Source: JAUWKC01 sp035529895
GTDB taxonomy: Bacteria > Planctomycetota > Phycisphaerae > Sedimentisphaerales > Anaerobacaceae
DNA: 13,335 nt
NCBI GenBank assembly: GCA_035529895.1
Contig: DATKVV010000087.1
Location: 1 to 13,335, forward strand
Direction of reading: 5' to 3'
The notes under the pieces were generated by a model. The model was given only the letters and a program-made list of their open reading frames with translations, did not search any database and was not told the DNA's origin. Positions 4,693-13,056 of the stretch are shown piece after piece. Numbering within the stretch: position 1 is the first letter of the stretch; every line of letters starts with the position of its first letter. The position numbers were made by a program, and so were the translations under genes.

Positions 4693-6789
4693 ATGAGTAA
4701 TTACATAGTGTTGGTCAAACAGGTCCCCGATGTAACGCAAATCACCGACAACGCGTTCGACCTCGAAACCGGCACGCTTATTCGAAGCCGGCTGGTCAGC
4801 GTAATCAATGACCTGGACTCGCAGGCCTTGGCCCTGGCAAACCGAATGAGGCACGACAGCGGCGACGATGCCGGCAAAATCGTTTGCCTTACTATGGGGC
4901 CGCCGATGGCTGAGGAAGTGCTGCGATATAGCTTGAGCCGATGCGCGGATATGGCGGTACTGCTGACTGACAGAGCCCTCGGCGGCGCGGACACGGTGGC
5001 AACCACAAATCCGCTCGCTTTTGCCGTGAGAAAAATAGTCAAAGACGTCTTTAAAGAAGACAGCGATTATTATGTCGTTTGCGGAATGCAGTCTGTGGAC
5101 GGCGACACAGCACAAGTGCCCCCTCAGCTTGCCGAAGAGTTGAAACTACCCTGCATAGCCTACGTTACTGATGTCGAATACACAAACAGCCGGTTTGAAT
5201 TCACTCGCATCATAAGCGGCGGCAGCCAGGTGGTTGCCGCCAAGAAACTGCCGGCCGTAATCACAGTTGCCAAGTACGAGTATCCGCTATTCCCCACGTT
5301 TTCCGCCACACGAAGAGCGGCCAGAATAGAAGTTGTTCGCTGGGGCGCCGATGATATCGCCGCCGCCCACATCGGGGTCAAGGGTTCGAAAACAACCGTA
5401 ATACGGGTCTTCCCCCCGGGCAAGACCAGCAGAAAATGCGAAAAAATCGGCGATGTTGTGTCTCTGGCCAGAGTGCTTGTAACCAGCTTCAAGAGCGGTA
5501 ACGGCCAAAGCACTAACGACGGCAAGGGCCGGATAAATCGATATATATTGCCGGGCAGGCGGCAGGATAAATTTGACAGGGGCTTTGAGGCTACACGCAA
5601 AGAAAATGAAGATTTCGAAATACTGACCGACAAGCTTAGTGAATTAGGCGTCAGCGAGGTCGGGCAAATTGATGAGAATGTCAAGCAGAAGGTTCTTGCC
5701 GCCGCCGGCGAGCACTTTCACGTCAAGGCGTTAGAGGACATGATGACCGGCCTGCAGACGACCGAGCCAAGCTATACGGGCGAAGTCTGGGTGGTGGCCG
5801 AACACAGCGATAACACCGTACATCCGGCAACTTTCGAGCTTGTCGGCAAGGCCCGCGAGCTTGCCGACTCTCTGGAAGCCAGTGTGGGCGTGTGCGTGGC
5901 CGGCTATAATGTTGAGCCGATGGCAAAAGAGTTGATTGCCGCCGGCGCCGACAACGTCTATATTATTGACGACAAACTACTTAATGTATTCGACCCGACC
6001 TCGCATCGCAAGGCGGTTGCCGATGCCATAAGCACCTACTGGCCGCAAATCGTCCTGTTTGGCGCGACGCCTCAGGGCAGAATGCTGGCCCCAATGGTCT
6101 CGTACAGAGTCGGCTGCGGACTGACCGCCGATTGCACCGGGCTCGACATCAGAGACAGCTCGCGGAAAGGCCAGATTGGTATCCTCCTGCAGACCCGCCC
6201 CGCCCTCGGCGGCAACGTCATGGCAACTATCTGCACGAAGAATTCAAAATCGCAGATGGCTACGGCAAGGCCCGGCGTTATGAAGAGACTCCTCCCTGAC
6301 TACTCAAGGACGGGTAAGTTTATCAGGCACAACATCCAACTGTCCGATTCCGACATCAGTCTGGAAATTATGAAGACGGAGCTTGGCGTCGGCGATGTAA
6401 ACTTCGGGGCCGAGGTAATTGTCAGCGGCGGCAAGGGAATGCAGAGCCGGGACAATTACGAAAGGCTTGTGGGCCTGCTTTGCACTGCGGTAAGCAAAAA
6501 GCTTGGCGCTCCGGTCGAAAGAGGGGCTTCGCGTGCGGCCGTGGAGCAGGGTTTTGTCGAACGCGTGCATCAGGTAGGTCAGACCGGCACCGCTGTCGGA
6601 CCTAAGCTTTACGTTGCGCTGGGAATCTCCGGCGCGATTCAACATATGATAGGCGTTGCAAACACGCAGACCATCATCGCTGTCAACAGCGACCCGAATG
6701 CGCCGATATTCAGGCAGTGTGATTACTATATCGTAGGGAACGTGGAAGAGACCGTACCGCAACTGGTCCGGGCACTGGAGACGGATTGA
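4693..6789 (+). CDS. Fused electron-transfer flavoprotein beta-alpha subunits (FixA-FixB)
   Basis: A 698-aa fusion of both ETF subunits, normally separate proteins of about 260 and 330-400 aa. The beta part (1 to about 250) opens with the classic 'IVLVKQVPD' and carries the nucleotide-binding stretch 'MQSVDGDTAQVPPQLAEEL' (132-150). The 'DGDTAQV' form resembles bifurcating ETFs more than the AMP-binding mitochondrial type. A linker of about 110 residues follows (about 250-360). The alpha part (364-698, from 'EVWVVAEH') has the full FAD site: 'GASRAAVEQG' (611-620), 'QVGQTG' (627-632), 'GISGAIQH' (644-651) and 'NSDPNAPIF' (665-673). I start at ATG 4693, where ETF beta normally begins. A GTG at 4657 would add 12 unlike residues. 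The next gene starts 4 bases after the stop codon, so its product is the partner oxidoreductase. It should shuttle electrons in the cytoplasm to that partner. Confidence 0.93.
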   Translation: MSNYIVLVKQVPDVTQITDNAFDLETGTLIRSRLVSVINDLDSQALALANRMRHDSGDDAGKIVCLTMGPPMAEEVLRYSLSRCADMAVLLTDRALGGADTVATTNPLAFAVRKIVKDVFKEDSDYYVVCGMQSVDGDTAQVPPQLAEELKLPCIAYVTDVEYTNSRFEFTRIISGGSQVVAAKKLPAVITVAKYEYPLFPTFSATRRAARIEVVRWGADDIAAAHIGVKGSKTTVIRVFPPGKTSRKCEKIGDVVSLARVLVTSFKSGNGQSTNDGKGRINRYILPGRRQDKFDRGFEATRKENEDFEILTDKLSELGVSEVGQIDENVKQKVLAAAGEHFHVKALEDMMTGLQTTEPSYTGEVWVVAEHSDNTVHPATFELVGKARELADSLEASVGVCVAGYNVEPMAKELIAAGADNVYIIDDKLLNVFDPTSHRKAVADAISTYWPQIVLFGATPQGRMLAPMVSYRVGCGLTADCTGLDIRDSSRKGQIGILLQTRPALGGNVMATICTKNSKSQMATARPGVMKRLLPDYSRTGKFIRHNIQLSDSDISLEIMKTELGVGDVNFGAEVIVSGGKGMQSRDNYERLVGLLCTAVSKKLGAPVERGASRAAVEQGFVERVHQVGQTGTAVGPKLYVALGISGAIQHMIGVANTQTIIAVNSDPNAPIFRQCDYYIVGNVEETVPQLVRALETD

Positions 6790-6793
6790 AAGA

Positions 6794-8452
6794 ATGTCAA
6801 AAAACGGAGACTACAACCGAGTGCAGGTTCTGGTGGTTGGGGCAGGTCCGGCCGGTTTGGCATGCGCCATACAGCTCAAAGCCCTCAAGCCCCAAATTGA
6901 GGTCTGCGTAATCGAGAAAGCGGCCGACCTGGGGAATCACAATCTCTCGGGCGCGGTTTTGGAGCCTGAGCCGGTGCATACGCTGCTAAATTCCGCCGTG
7001 CCGGGATGGCGGGACAGCGACGCCGCTAAAGACGTCCTCGCAAAGAGGATAAACCGGGACGACGTGATGTTCTTTCTGGGCAGGAAGTTGTCGTTCAATA
7101 TTCTCTTTGCAATCAAGCTTGCCAGGACGTTGCGCCTGAACTTCGGACAGATGATACACATGGGCGATTATTCCGTATCGATAAGCAAGCTGACCAGATG
7201 GATGGGCCAGATTGCAGGACAGCTCGGCGCCGAGATAATAACAGGGTTTGCCGCCGAGGATATTATTCTTGACGGCGCAACAGGCGTAAAGCTTGTCGAC
7301 CAGGGACGCGACAAAGAGGGCCGCAAGCAGCCGAATTTCGTCGAAGGTGAAACTATAAGCGCCGATTTTGTCGTGCTTGCCGAGGGATGCGACGGGCTGG
7401 TGACGGAGAAATTCGTGGAAAAGGCGAATTTGCACAGGCAAAGTCCCCAGCTCTACTCGGTGGGCGTCAAGGAGCTTATAAAGGTCGGCAGCGAGCAGTA
7501 TGACAGGTTCACGTCGGGCCGCGTCGTTCACGCGATGGGCTATCCCATCTGGACGCCGTTTATAGGGCCGGGGATTTTCGGCGGCGGGATCGTCTATGCG
7601 GGCGTCAATGACCATCTTTCCGTTGGTATGATTGTCGGCGCGGACTGGAAATACTGTGATTTCAATCCCCAGGACGCCCTGACGAATTTCAAGAATCACA
7701 GATTTGTAAAGCAGTTTATCGAAGGCGGCACGGTCGTGGAAGCCGGCGCGAAGATGATTCCGGAGGGCGGATACTGCGCCATTCCCCGAGACCCCGCCAC
7801 CGGGACCATCGGCAAAGGCAACGTAATGATACTCGGTGACAGTGCCGGCTTTGTTAACATGCTCAAAATCAAGGGCCTGCACAACGCCATCGACTCGGGT
7901 ATTCAGGCGGCAAAGGCAATCGCCGAAAATCTCGCCAGTCCTCAGGCCGCCGCGTCGAGATATACCGAGCTGATAGAGCAATCGAATGTCGCCAAAGAAA
8001 TGAAATCCGCCAGAAATTTCCGTCAAACGGTTGCGAAGTTCGGGCCTCTGCAGGGGATGCCGCTGTCGGTCTTGGGAGGACTGCTGCCGGAATTTGAGAC
8101 TGAACAAGACTACAAGGCAATGACCGCCGCTCGTTACCGCCTCAGGCCGAATCTTTACTTCGATAAGGACACTTTCACCGCGGTGGCCGCCACCGAGCAT
8201 CGCGAGGAGCAGCCCTCACATCTTACGATTATTGACTCGGCTGTTTGCGAGAAAAAGTGCACGCCGAGGTTCGATAGTCCCTGCATCACTTTCTGTCCCG
8301 CCGGCGTGTATGAGACGATACAGGGCGAAGTAAAACCCGCCAATCCTTCAAATTGCCTCCATTGCAAGACCTGCCAGCGCAAGTGTCCCTTCGACAACAT
8401 CCGCTGGACCGCCCCCGAAGGCACCGGCGGACCGCGATACAAGCGAATGTAA
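6794..8452 (+). CDS. ETF-quinone oxidoreductase fused to a ferredoxin tail (FixC-FixX)
   Basis: A 552-aa flavoprotein that would pass electrons between ETF and quinone at the inner face of the membrane. The FAD-binding Rossmann motif 'VVGAGPAGL' (G16, G18, G21) is followed by 'EKAADLGNHNLSGAVLEP', and by 'ILGDSAGFVNMLKIKGLHNA' (346-365), matching the second FAD site of the ETF-QO/FixC family. 'GGGIVYAGVNDHLSVGMIVG' lies in the quinone-binding region. The C-terminal FixX-like domain (about 480-552) ends in the family signature 'PEGTGGPRYKRM'. It has eight cysteines, C485, C489, C497, C501 and C521, C524, C527, C531, enough for two [4Fe-4S] clusters. Mitochondrial-type ETF-QO has four and one cluster. 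The start ATG lies 4 bases past the ETF stop codon with a purine-rich GAAAGA ahead of it. Together the two genes rebuild FixABCX. Confidence 0.93.
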   Translation: MSKNGDYNRVQVLVVGAGPAGLACAIQLKALKPQIEVCVIEKAADLGNHNLSGAVLEPEPVHTLLNSAVPGWRDSDAAKDVLAKRINRDDVMFFLGRKLSFNILFAIKLARTLRLNFGQMIHMGDYSVSISKLTRWMGQIAGQLGAEIITGFAAEDIILDGATGVKLVDQGRDKEGRKQPNFVEGETISADFVVLAEGCDGLVTEKFVEKANLHRQSPQLYSVGVKELIKVGSEQYDRFTSGRVVHAMGYPIWTPFIGPGIFGGGIVYAGVNDHLSVGMIVGADWKYCDFNPQDALTNFKNHRFVKQFIEGGTVVEAGAKMIPEGGYCAIPRDPATGTIGKGNVMILGDSAGFVNMLKIKGLHNAIDSGIQAAKAIAENLASPQAAASRYTELIEQSNVAKEMKSARNFRQTVAKFGPLQGMPLSVLGGLLPEFETEQDYKAMTAARYRLRPNLYFDKDTFTAVAATEHREEQPSHLTIIDSAVCEKKCTPRFDSPCITFCPAGVYETIQGEVKPANPSNCLHCKTCQRKCPFDNIRWTAPEGTGGPRYKRM

Positions 8453-8571
8453 GAAGCATCGCGCGAAAGAATCTCCTTTCAGAGTTATGCAACCGGAGTT
8501 TAACGGGTACAACGTATGTTGGTAAGATGTCACGGACGACATGCCTCTGATAAACCGAGCCGAAAAACACC

Positions 8572-8600
8572 TTGTGTTATACGGATAGATTCGGTATACT
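8572..8600 (+). promoter_or_regulatory. Possible promoter of the PEP-synthase-like gene
   Basis: TATACT (8595-8600, 5 of 6) with TTGTGT (8572-8577, 3 of 6) at a 17-bp spacing gives a start near 8607 and a leader of about 33 bases. The 187-base gap after the ETF operon holds no other clear feature. An inverted repeat ATGTC/GACAT at 8527-8542 lacks a T tract. Confidence 0.45.
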
Positions 8601-8639
8601 ATAGGCAATAGGTTTGAAAACAAATAGAGCACAGGTCAA

Positions 8640-11315
8640 ATGTCAAAAACCAGGTTAGTCATACCTTTGGGAGCCATTGAGGATACCGATGGGGCCGCAG
8701 TCGGCGCCAAGGCCCTGAGCCTTGCCCGCATCAACCATGTCGGCCTTTCGGTCCCTGCGGGCTTTTGCGTACCTGGTTCCGCCTATCGCAGCCATCTTGA
8801 CTGTAGCGGGATAACGCCCAAAATCCAAGCCGCTTTGAGCGAGTTTGAAAATGGCAAGTCTCAAAACAAGCAGGCGATTTTGTGCCGCATTCGCGAGGCC
8901 GTCGTTGAAGCGTCTATCTCCCAGGCCCTGCGCAAAGAGATTGCCCGGCACTATGAAATGTTGCGCGCCAACCGGCTCGGCGTGCGCTCGTCGGCGACCG
9001 CCGAAGACCTGCCCGGCCATTCCTTCGCGGGACTTCATGATACTTATCTGGGCATCGGCAGTATCGATGAATGTATGGAAGCCATAAAGAAATGCTGGGC
9101 CTCGCTATGGACCGAGCGCGCGTATGAGTACCGACAGAAAAACTCCTTCGACCATCTGAAAGTAAATATGGCCGTAATCGTTCAGTCACTCGTGGCCGCC
9201 GACGCCTCCGGCGTAATCTTCACCGCCGACCCCGCCACCGGCCGCAAAGACCGAATAGTCATCGAGTCCTGCTTCGGCCTCGGCAATGCTCTGGTTTCCG
9301 GCAAGGTTACGCCCGACCGGTTCGTGATAAACAAGAAGAACCTAAGAGCCATTTCCCGAACCATATCCGAGAAGAGAATCAAGTCTGTGCCGGACGGACA
9401 CGGCTCGGTCAAAGAGCAGGCTGTGCCGCCTGAACGCATATCTGCACCCTCCATCGATAAGTCTATGGCTCGGAAGCTTGCCAAACTCGCCAGGAGACTT
9501 GATGCCGAATTCGGCTGTCCGCAGGACATTGAATGGGCCCTGCGAGGAAGGAAAATATATCTGCTGCAATCTCGACCAATCACCGCCCTGCCGCTGCCAA
9601 AGTCCTGGGAGGACCTTCAGGTGTGGACTAATGCGAACACAGGCGAGGTTATACCTGATGTCGTTACGCCTTTTGCATGGTCGGTGATTCAAACACTCCT
9701 GGACGAAGTCTTTGATCGTACACTTGGTCTGGTGGGTATTAAGCGAGGTAACAACCCGCTATTTGGAATGGTGGCGGGAAGGATTTACTTTAACGTTAAT
9801 ACTCTGATTGGCGTGAGGAAGCAATTTCCGCGCGGACGGTTGTGGGATCTAAACAAGCTGTTTGGGGGGGAACAGGCAAAGATGTACAGACTTGGGCAAA
9901 TATGCATATCCGATGAGGAGATTCCGCGTTTGCGATTCAGTCTGGGCAAGTTGATGCTCAACATGCCGGGGCTTGTGATTCGCATTCTTTTGTACCGGCC
10001 GAGGAAAGGCCAGCGGATGATTGCGGAGCTCGCGGACAAGATTTACGAGTCGCAAGAGATGGATATCACCACTATGTCCGAGCAGGATCTCGCAAAGCAT
10101 CTTGTGGGGCAAATCTCGGATTTGCGCAGTCATTTGGCGGATGTGCGGCATGGGGCAATTTATGCGATGATTGGAATGGGGGCGTTTCTAATGCTTGATA
10201 AGGTCTGCCGGAAATGGTTTGGAGAGGATGCAAGCACTTTTGCCAACAGGCTTCTGGCGGGGGTGGGTGATATGGACAGCGCTCGGGCCGGGCAGGACCT
10301 GTGGCGGTTGACGCTCAAGGCCCATGAAATCGCCGGCATAGAGCAGCTTATTCTTGAAGGCGACAATTGGGCAAAGACGCGCGAGAAAATATCGAAGCTC
10401 CAGCGAGCGGGAGAATTTCTTGCCCGCTGGGATGAGTTTATGAGGCGTCACGGCCATCATTGCCGGGGCGAGATAGAACCGTACAATGCCCGCTGGCGCG
10501 AGACGCCAGATTATGTGCTCGGACTTGTGCGGAGCTACATCCGCTGTATCGGCGACACGGAGCCTATCGAAGAATACGAAAAATGCGCAGAGCAGAGCCG
10601 TCAACTGCAAGTGCAATGCCGACGGAGACTCAAGAATCCCGTAAGGCGATGGAGCTTCAATTATCTGCTTAATCATGCGCAGCGAGGCTGCGCCTTTCGC
10701 GAGAATTCAAAAAGTCATCTGTCTCGGGTTGTGGCAAACTGGCGGCGCATGCTGCTGGAGCTTGGCGGACGGCTGAACAGCAAAGCCATCCTCAGGAATC
10801 CCGACGACATTTTCTTTTTAAGGTTTGATGAGGTTGAGCCGGTGACAGAAGGCCGGGCGGCTTTCGATGTAAGGCAGGTCGTCGCTGCGCGCCGGACTGA
10901 ATACTGGCACAATAGATCCATTAAACCACCATCGGTAGTCGTCGGCAAGTTCAATCCCGACAATTATACGCCTCAAGTAGTAGACACCGATGCTCGTGTG
11001 TTGAGTGGCTTGGCAGTCAGCCCCGGCGCAGTTACCGGAAAGGCACGCGTGATTCTCAGAGCCGACAGCGACCAGCGCGTTTTAGCCGGCGAGATTCTTG
11101 TGGCGCCCTTTACCGACCCCGGCTGGACCCCGTATTTCATTCCCGCCGCCGCCATTGTTATGGACCAGGGTGGCCTGCTCTCCCACGGTAGTATCATTGC
11201 CCGCGAGTACGGGATACCCGCCGTCGTCAATGTCGGCCCGGCAACCAGAATCATCAGGACCGGCCAGACAATACAGGTTGACGGCGACCGAGGCGTGGTC
11301 AGGATACTTGCCTAA
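8640..11315 (+). CDS. PEP-synthase/rifampicin-phosphotransferase-like enzyme
   Basis: An 891-aa protein. It has an N-terminal ATP-grasp PEP/pyruvate-dikinase domain (about 18-317: 'GVRSSATAEDLPGHSFAG' at 114-131, 'GVIFTADPATG', 'QDIEWA', 'LQSRPITAL'). A long middle domain follows (about 325-770: 'NANTGEVIPDVVTPFAWS', 'GRIYFNV', 'RRHGHHCRGEIEP'). The C-terminal swivelling phosphohistidine domain (about 790-891) has 'GGLLSHGSIIAREYGIPAVV' with catalytic His849. The TIM-barrel PEP-binding domain of true PEP synthase is absent. The order ATP-grasp, substrate domain, His domain is that of rifampicin phosphotransferase and related ligases, which split ATP to AMP and move phosphate through the histidine. 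The acceptor is probably not PEP or pyruvate and cannot be named. The gene has its own weak promoter and appears monocistronic. The ribosome site (AGG, about 5 bases upstream) is weak. Confidence 0.85.
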   Translation: MSKTRLVIPLGAIEDTDGAAVGAKALSLARINHVGLSVPAGFCVPGSAYRSHLDCSGITPKIQAALSEFENGKSQNKQAILCRIREAVVEASISQALRKEIARHYEMLRANRLGVRSSATAEDLPGHSFAGLHDTYLGIGSIDECMEAIKKCWASLWTERAYEYRQKNSFDHLKVNMAVIVQSLVAADASGVIFTADPATGRKDRIVIESCFGLGNALVSGKVTPDRFVINKKNLRAISRTISEKRIKSVPDGHGSVKEQAVPPERISAPSIDKSMARKLAKLARRLDAEFGCPQDIEWALRGRKIYLLQSRPITALPLPKSWEDLQVWTNANTGEVIPDVVTPFAWSVIQTLLDEVFDRTLGLVGIKRGNNPLFGMVAGRIYFNVNTLIGVRKQFPRGRLWDLNKLFGGEQAKMYRLGQICISDEEIPRLRFSLGKLMLNMPGLVIRILLYRPRKGQRMIAELADKIYESQEMDITTMSEQDLAKHLVGQISDLRSHLADVRHGAIYAMIGMGAFLMLDKVCRKWFGEDASTFANRLLAGVGDMDSARAGQDLWRLTLKAHEIAGIEQLILEGDNWAKTREKISKLQRAGEFLARWDEFMRRHGHHCRGEIEPYNARWRETPDYVLGLVRSYIRCIGDTEPIEEYEKCAEQSRQLQVQCRRRLKNPVRRWSFNYLLNHAQRGCAFRENSKSHLSRVVANWRRMLLELGGRLNSKAILRNPDDIFFLRFDEVEPVTEGRAAFDVRQVVAARRTEYWHNRSIKPPSVVVGKFNPDNYTPQVVDTDARVLSGLAVSPGAVTGKARVILRADSDQRVLAGEILVAPFTDPGWTPYFIPAAAIVMDQGGLLSHGSIIAREYGIPAVVNVGPATRIIRTGQTIQVDGDRGVVRILA

Positions 11316-11346
11316 AAGGTGGTCTTAATAGACAGACCAGGCGCAT

Positions 11347-11383
11347 AAAAAAGTCCTATTTGAGCTGCTTATTCAAATAGGAC
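11347..11383 (-). terminator. Intrinsic terminator of csrA
   Basis: On the minus strand an 11-bp perfect stem (arms at 11373-11383 and 11353-11363) with a 9-base loop runs into six T residues (A run at 11347-11352). It starts 45 bases past the csrA stop codon. The same hairpin lies downstream of the convergent PEP-synthase-like gene but has no T tract in that direction. Confidence 0.9.
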
Positions 11384-11427
11384 AAAACGCGAAATTATGC
11401 TAACCGGGCGTTTACGCATCTGCCGTA

Positions 11428-11628
11428 TTACTTCTGCTCGGCTTGCTCCGGTTTCTTCTCGCTCTTTTCACGCTGAATCGCGTCGTAGACCTCTCTGCGG
11501 TGGACGGATATCTCCCTCGGGGCCGTTATGCCGAGACGCACCTTATCGCCGCGCACGTCGACTATCGTAATCTCGACGTTATCGCCAATCATAATCGATT
11601 CATCTTTTTGTCTGCTTAAAACCAACAT
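11428..11628 (-). CDS. csrA: Carbon storage regulator CsrA
   Basis: A 66-aa RNA-binding dimer that controls translation and stability of mRNAs by binding GGA motifs in leaders. The conserved start 'MLVLSRQKDESIMIGD', the core 'VRLGITAPREISVHRREVY' with the RNA-contacting R/H segment ('VHR'), and a charged C-terminal tail are all present. I start at ATG 11628, which gives the canonical MLxLSR N-terminus and has AAGGAG 6 bases upstream. A TTG at 11634 would add two residues and overlap that ribosome site. No fliW or flagellar gene is visible nearby. The ribosome site itself contains GGA, and the upstream region is GGA-rich, so autoregulation is plausible. It ends at a strong intrinsic terminator and converges on the PEP-synthase-like gene. 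Confidence 0.95.
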   Translation of the reverse strand: MLVLSRQKDESIMIGDNVEITIVDVRGDKVRLGITAPREISVHRREVYDAIQREKSEKKPEQAEQK

Positions 11629-11937
11629 TTTCAACTCCTTTTGTCGGCTGGTCCTAATATTCTACGAAAAAGTCAGCTATCTGTTCGCCCGGCCGTCCTT
11701 TAGAGTTCCTTTCCGCGTCGTCTTGCTGTAAGACACCGCCAGGCTCCAGGCCTTTGGCACAAATATATTTTCGGCCAATTTCGGGCGCGAAAACAGTTGT
11801 TTTTGTCTGCTTTTTCCAGCAGACAGCCGGTTATGAGACTTTTTGTGCATAACTGCTTGAAAAATATGCACTTATCTAAAGGAAAAGGCCGGAAAAAGAT
11901 GCCTCAAATCTGCCAAAGCCCCCTTTTTCTTGCCTGT
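11629..11937 (-). promoter_or_regulatory. Region upstream of csrA with GGA motifs
   Basis: This 309-base stretch has no convincing gene. Read in the csrA direction it contains seven GGA triplets between 11817 and 11636, including the one in the csrA ribosome site. One sits at the edge of the loop of an 8-bp hairpin (arms 11818-11825 and 11804-11811, loop GGAAAA). Another lies in a short 4-bp hairpin (11741-11753, loop CTGGA). GGA in a hairpin loop is the preferred CsrA target. A possible -10 (TATATT, about 11764-11769 on the minus strand) has no good -35, so the extent of the leader is unknown. Confidence 0.4.
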
Positions 11938-12840
11938 TTACGCGTGCTTTCGCCAGTAGCTATACCGTACTGCGAGCCAGTAGCCGGCAATAGAGCCCAA
12001 TGTGCCGAAAGCCACCATTTGTATGGGCAAAACAGAAACGACCGAATTTGAGAAAAAAACCGGCGGCCAGCACTGAACAAGATGCTCCAACACCCCCTGC
12101 TTAACGTAAGTAGTTATGCTAAAAGCAGTTACGAAAGAACTTGAAATCGCTGGCGAGATATAGCCGACGTTAAGGAATTTCTTGACGACGAAACCAGCTA
12201 TCATGAACGCAACGAATACGGCAAAAACAATCTGACCGACCTGCGGCTGAGCGACAACCGAGCCCAATGCACGATCGGCCATCTCGACATCCTGAGCGAA
12301 TACTCTGACGGCAAATTGAGCTATCAAGACTGAGAAAATCACGGCAATCGCTACATTCAGGTATGTATTCGCCTTGGTGTTAGCTTTTGCATTCGTCTTT
12401 TCAACCCTGCTTCTTGGCAGCAGTCTCCGGGCCGCCAGTACCCCGGCAAATCCGACTGCTACGATGGCCAGCCAGAAAAGCGGCTCCCATTTAAGAGCCG
12501 AAAGCAGCAATTGGCGCTGTTCGAGCGTTGGATTCTGCCTTATCAGGTCCGCCATGCTGCCCGAACGGATGGCCCACACGGCCAGTCCGCCCGGCGCCGC
12601 AAGGATGCCGATTTCTCGGCCATACGGCCAGCAGAGAAAATAGGCAATAAATCCGCTTAGGAACGCCAGGCCGGCAAGAATAATCGCGTCGCCGCCAAGA
12701 TTCACGGCGCCGCCAGCCACCGACACCGCGCCGAACGGCTCGGCCGGGGCGGCCAACGGCCACGCAAGTATGCCTATCAGGATAGCACCCGTCCCAAACG
12801 CAGCCCCAATCCGCAATCGCATCAGCCAGGACAATTCCAC
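11938..12840 (-). CDS. Multi-pass membrane protein of unknown function
   Basis: A 300-aa integral membrane protein I cannot assign to a family. Hydrophobic segments lie at about 9-30, 49-71, 74-92, 117-137, 160-182, 203-220 and 264-290, giving six or seven passes. A cytoplasmic-type basic loop at about 138-160 includes a small repeat ('NAKANTKANTY'). A Pro/aromatic-rich stretch 'QCWPPVFFSNSVV' (256-268) is distinctive. The start is GTG 12840, supported by TAAGGAG 8 bases upstream. I see no transport or enzyme motif. It has its own ribosome site and is about 300 bases from csrA on the same strand, so joint transcription is possible but not shown. Confidence 0.75.
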   Translation of the reverse strand: MELSWLMRLRIGAAFGTGAILIGILAWPLAAPAEPFGAVSVAGGAVNLGGDAIILAGLAFLSGFIAYFLCWPYGREIGILAAPGGLAVWAIRSGSMADLIRQNPTLEQRQLLLSALKWEPLFWLAIVAVGFAGVLAARRLLPRSRVEKTNAKANTKANTYLNVAIAVIFSVLIAQFAVRVFAQDVEMADRALGSVVAQPQVGQIVFAVFVAFMIAGFVVKKFLNVGYISPAISSSFVTAFSITTYVKQGVLEHLVQCWPPVFFSNSVVSVLPIQMVAFGTLGSIAGYWLAVRYSYWRKHA

Positions 12841-13056
12841 AACTTAGCTCCTTAAATAAAGAACGACGATAAAGTAGCATCCGAATTGACAATAATCAAC
12901 GGCCATTTACGAATTTTACTCTACCGGCCAGGATGAGTTTTCGAAGCAAATATGTGTGGGCTTTCGAGTCAAATGCTCGAGGTTGGCTCAGAGAATCTGT
13001 CGATAATGCCGAAAAGGCGGCATCGCCTTGCCGTGTGCCTTTGGTCTATTTGCCCT
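12841..13056. other. Intergenic region, no gene seen
   Basis: These 216 bases separate two minus-strand genes. A short stem AAGGCG/CGCCTT (13014-13029, 4-base loop) lies about 28 bases past the dockerin protein stop codon and could be a weak terminator, but only a short T run follows it on the minus strand. The other open frames here overlap the dockerin gene and look spurious. Confidence 0.4.

Noticed and set aside
6986..8200. 404-aa minus-strand open frame
   Set aside because: It lies entirely opposite the well-supported ETF-QO gene and its translation has no recognisable domain; it is a codon-bias shadow.
8527..8542. Terminator after the ETF operon (ATGTC/GACAT hairpin)
   Set aside because: The stem is only 5 bp and no T tract follows.
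11677..11871. 64-aa minus-strand open frame upstream of csrA
   Set aside because: Basic, low-complexity translation, no ribosome site, and it contains the hairpin structures; more likely untranslated.
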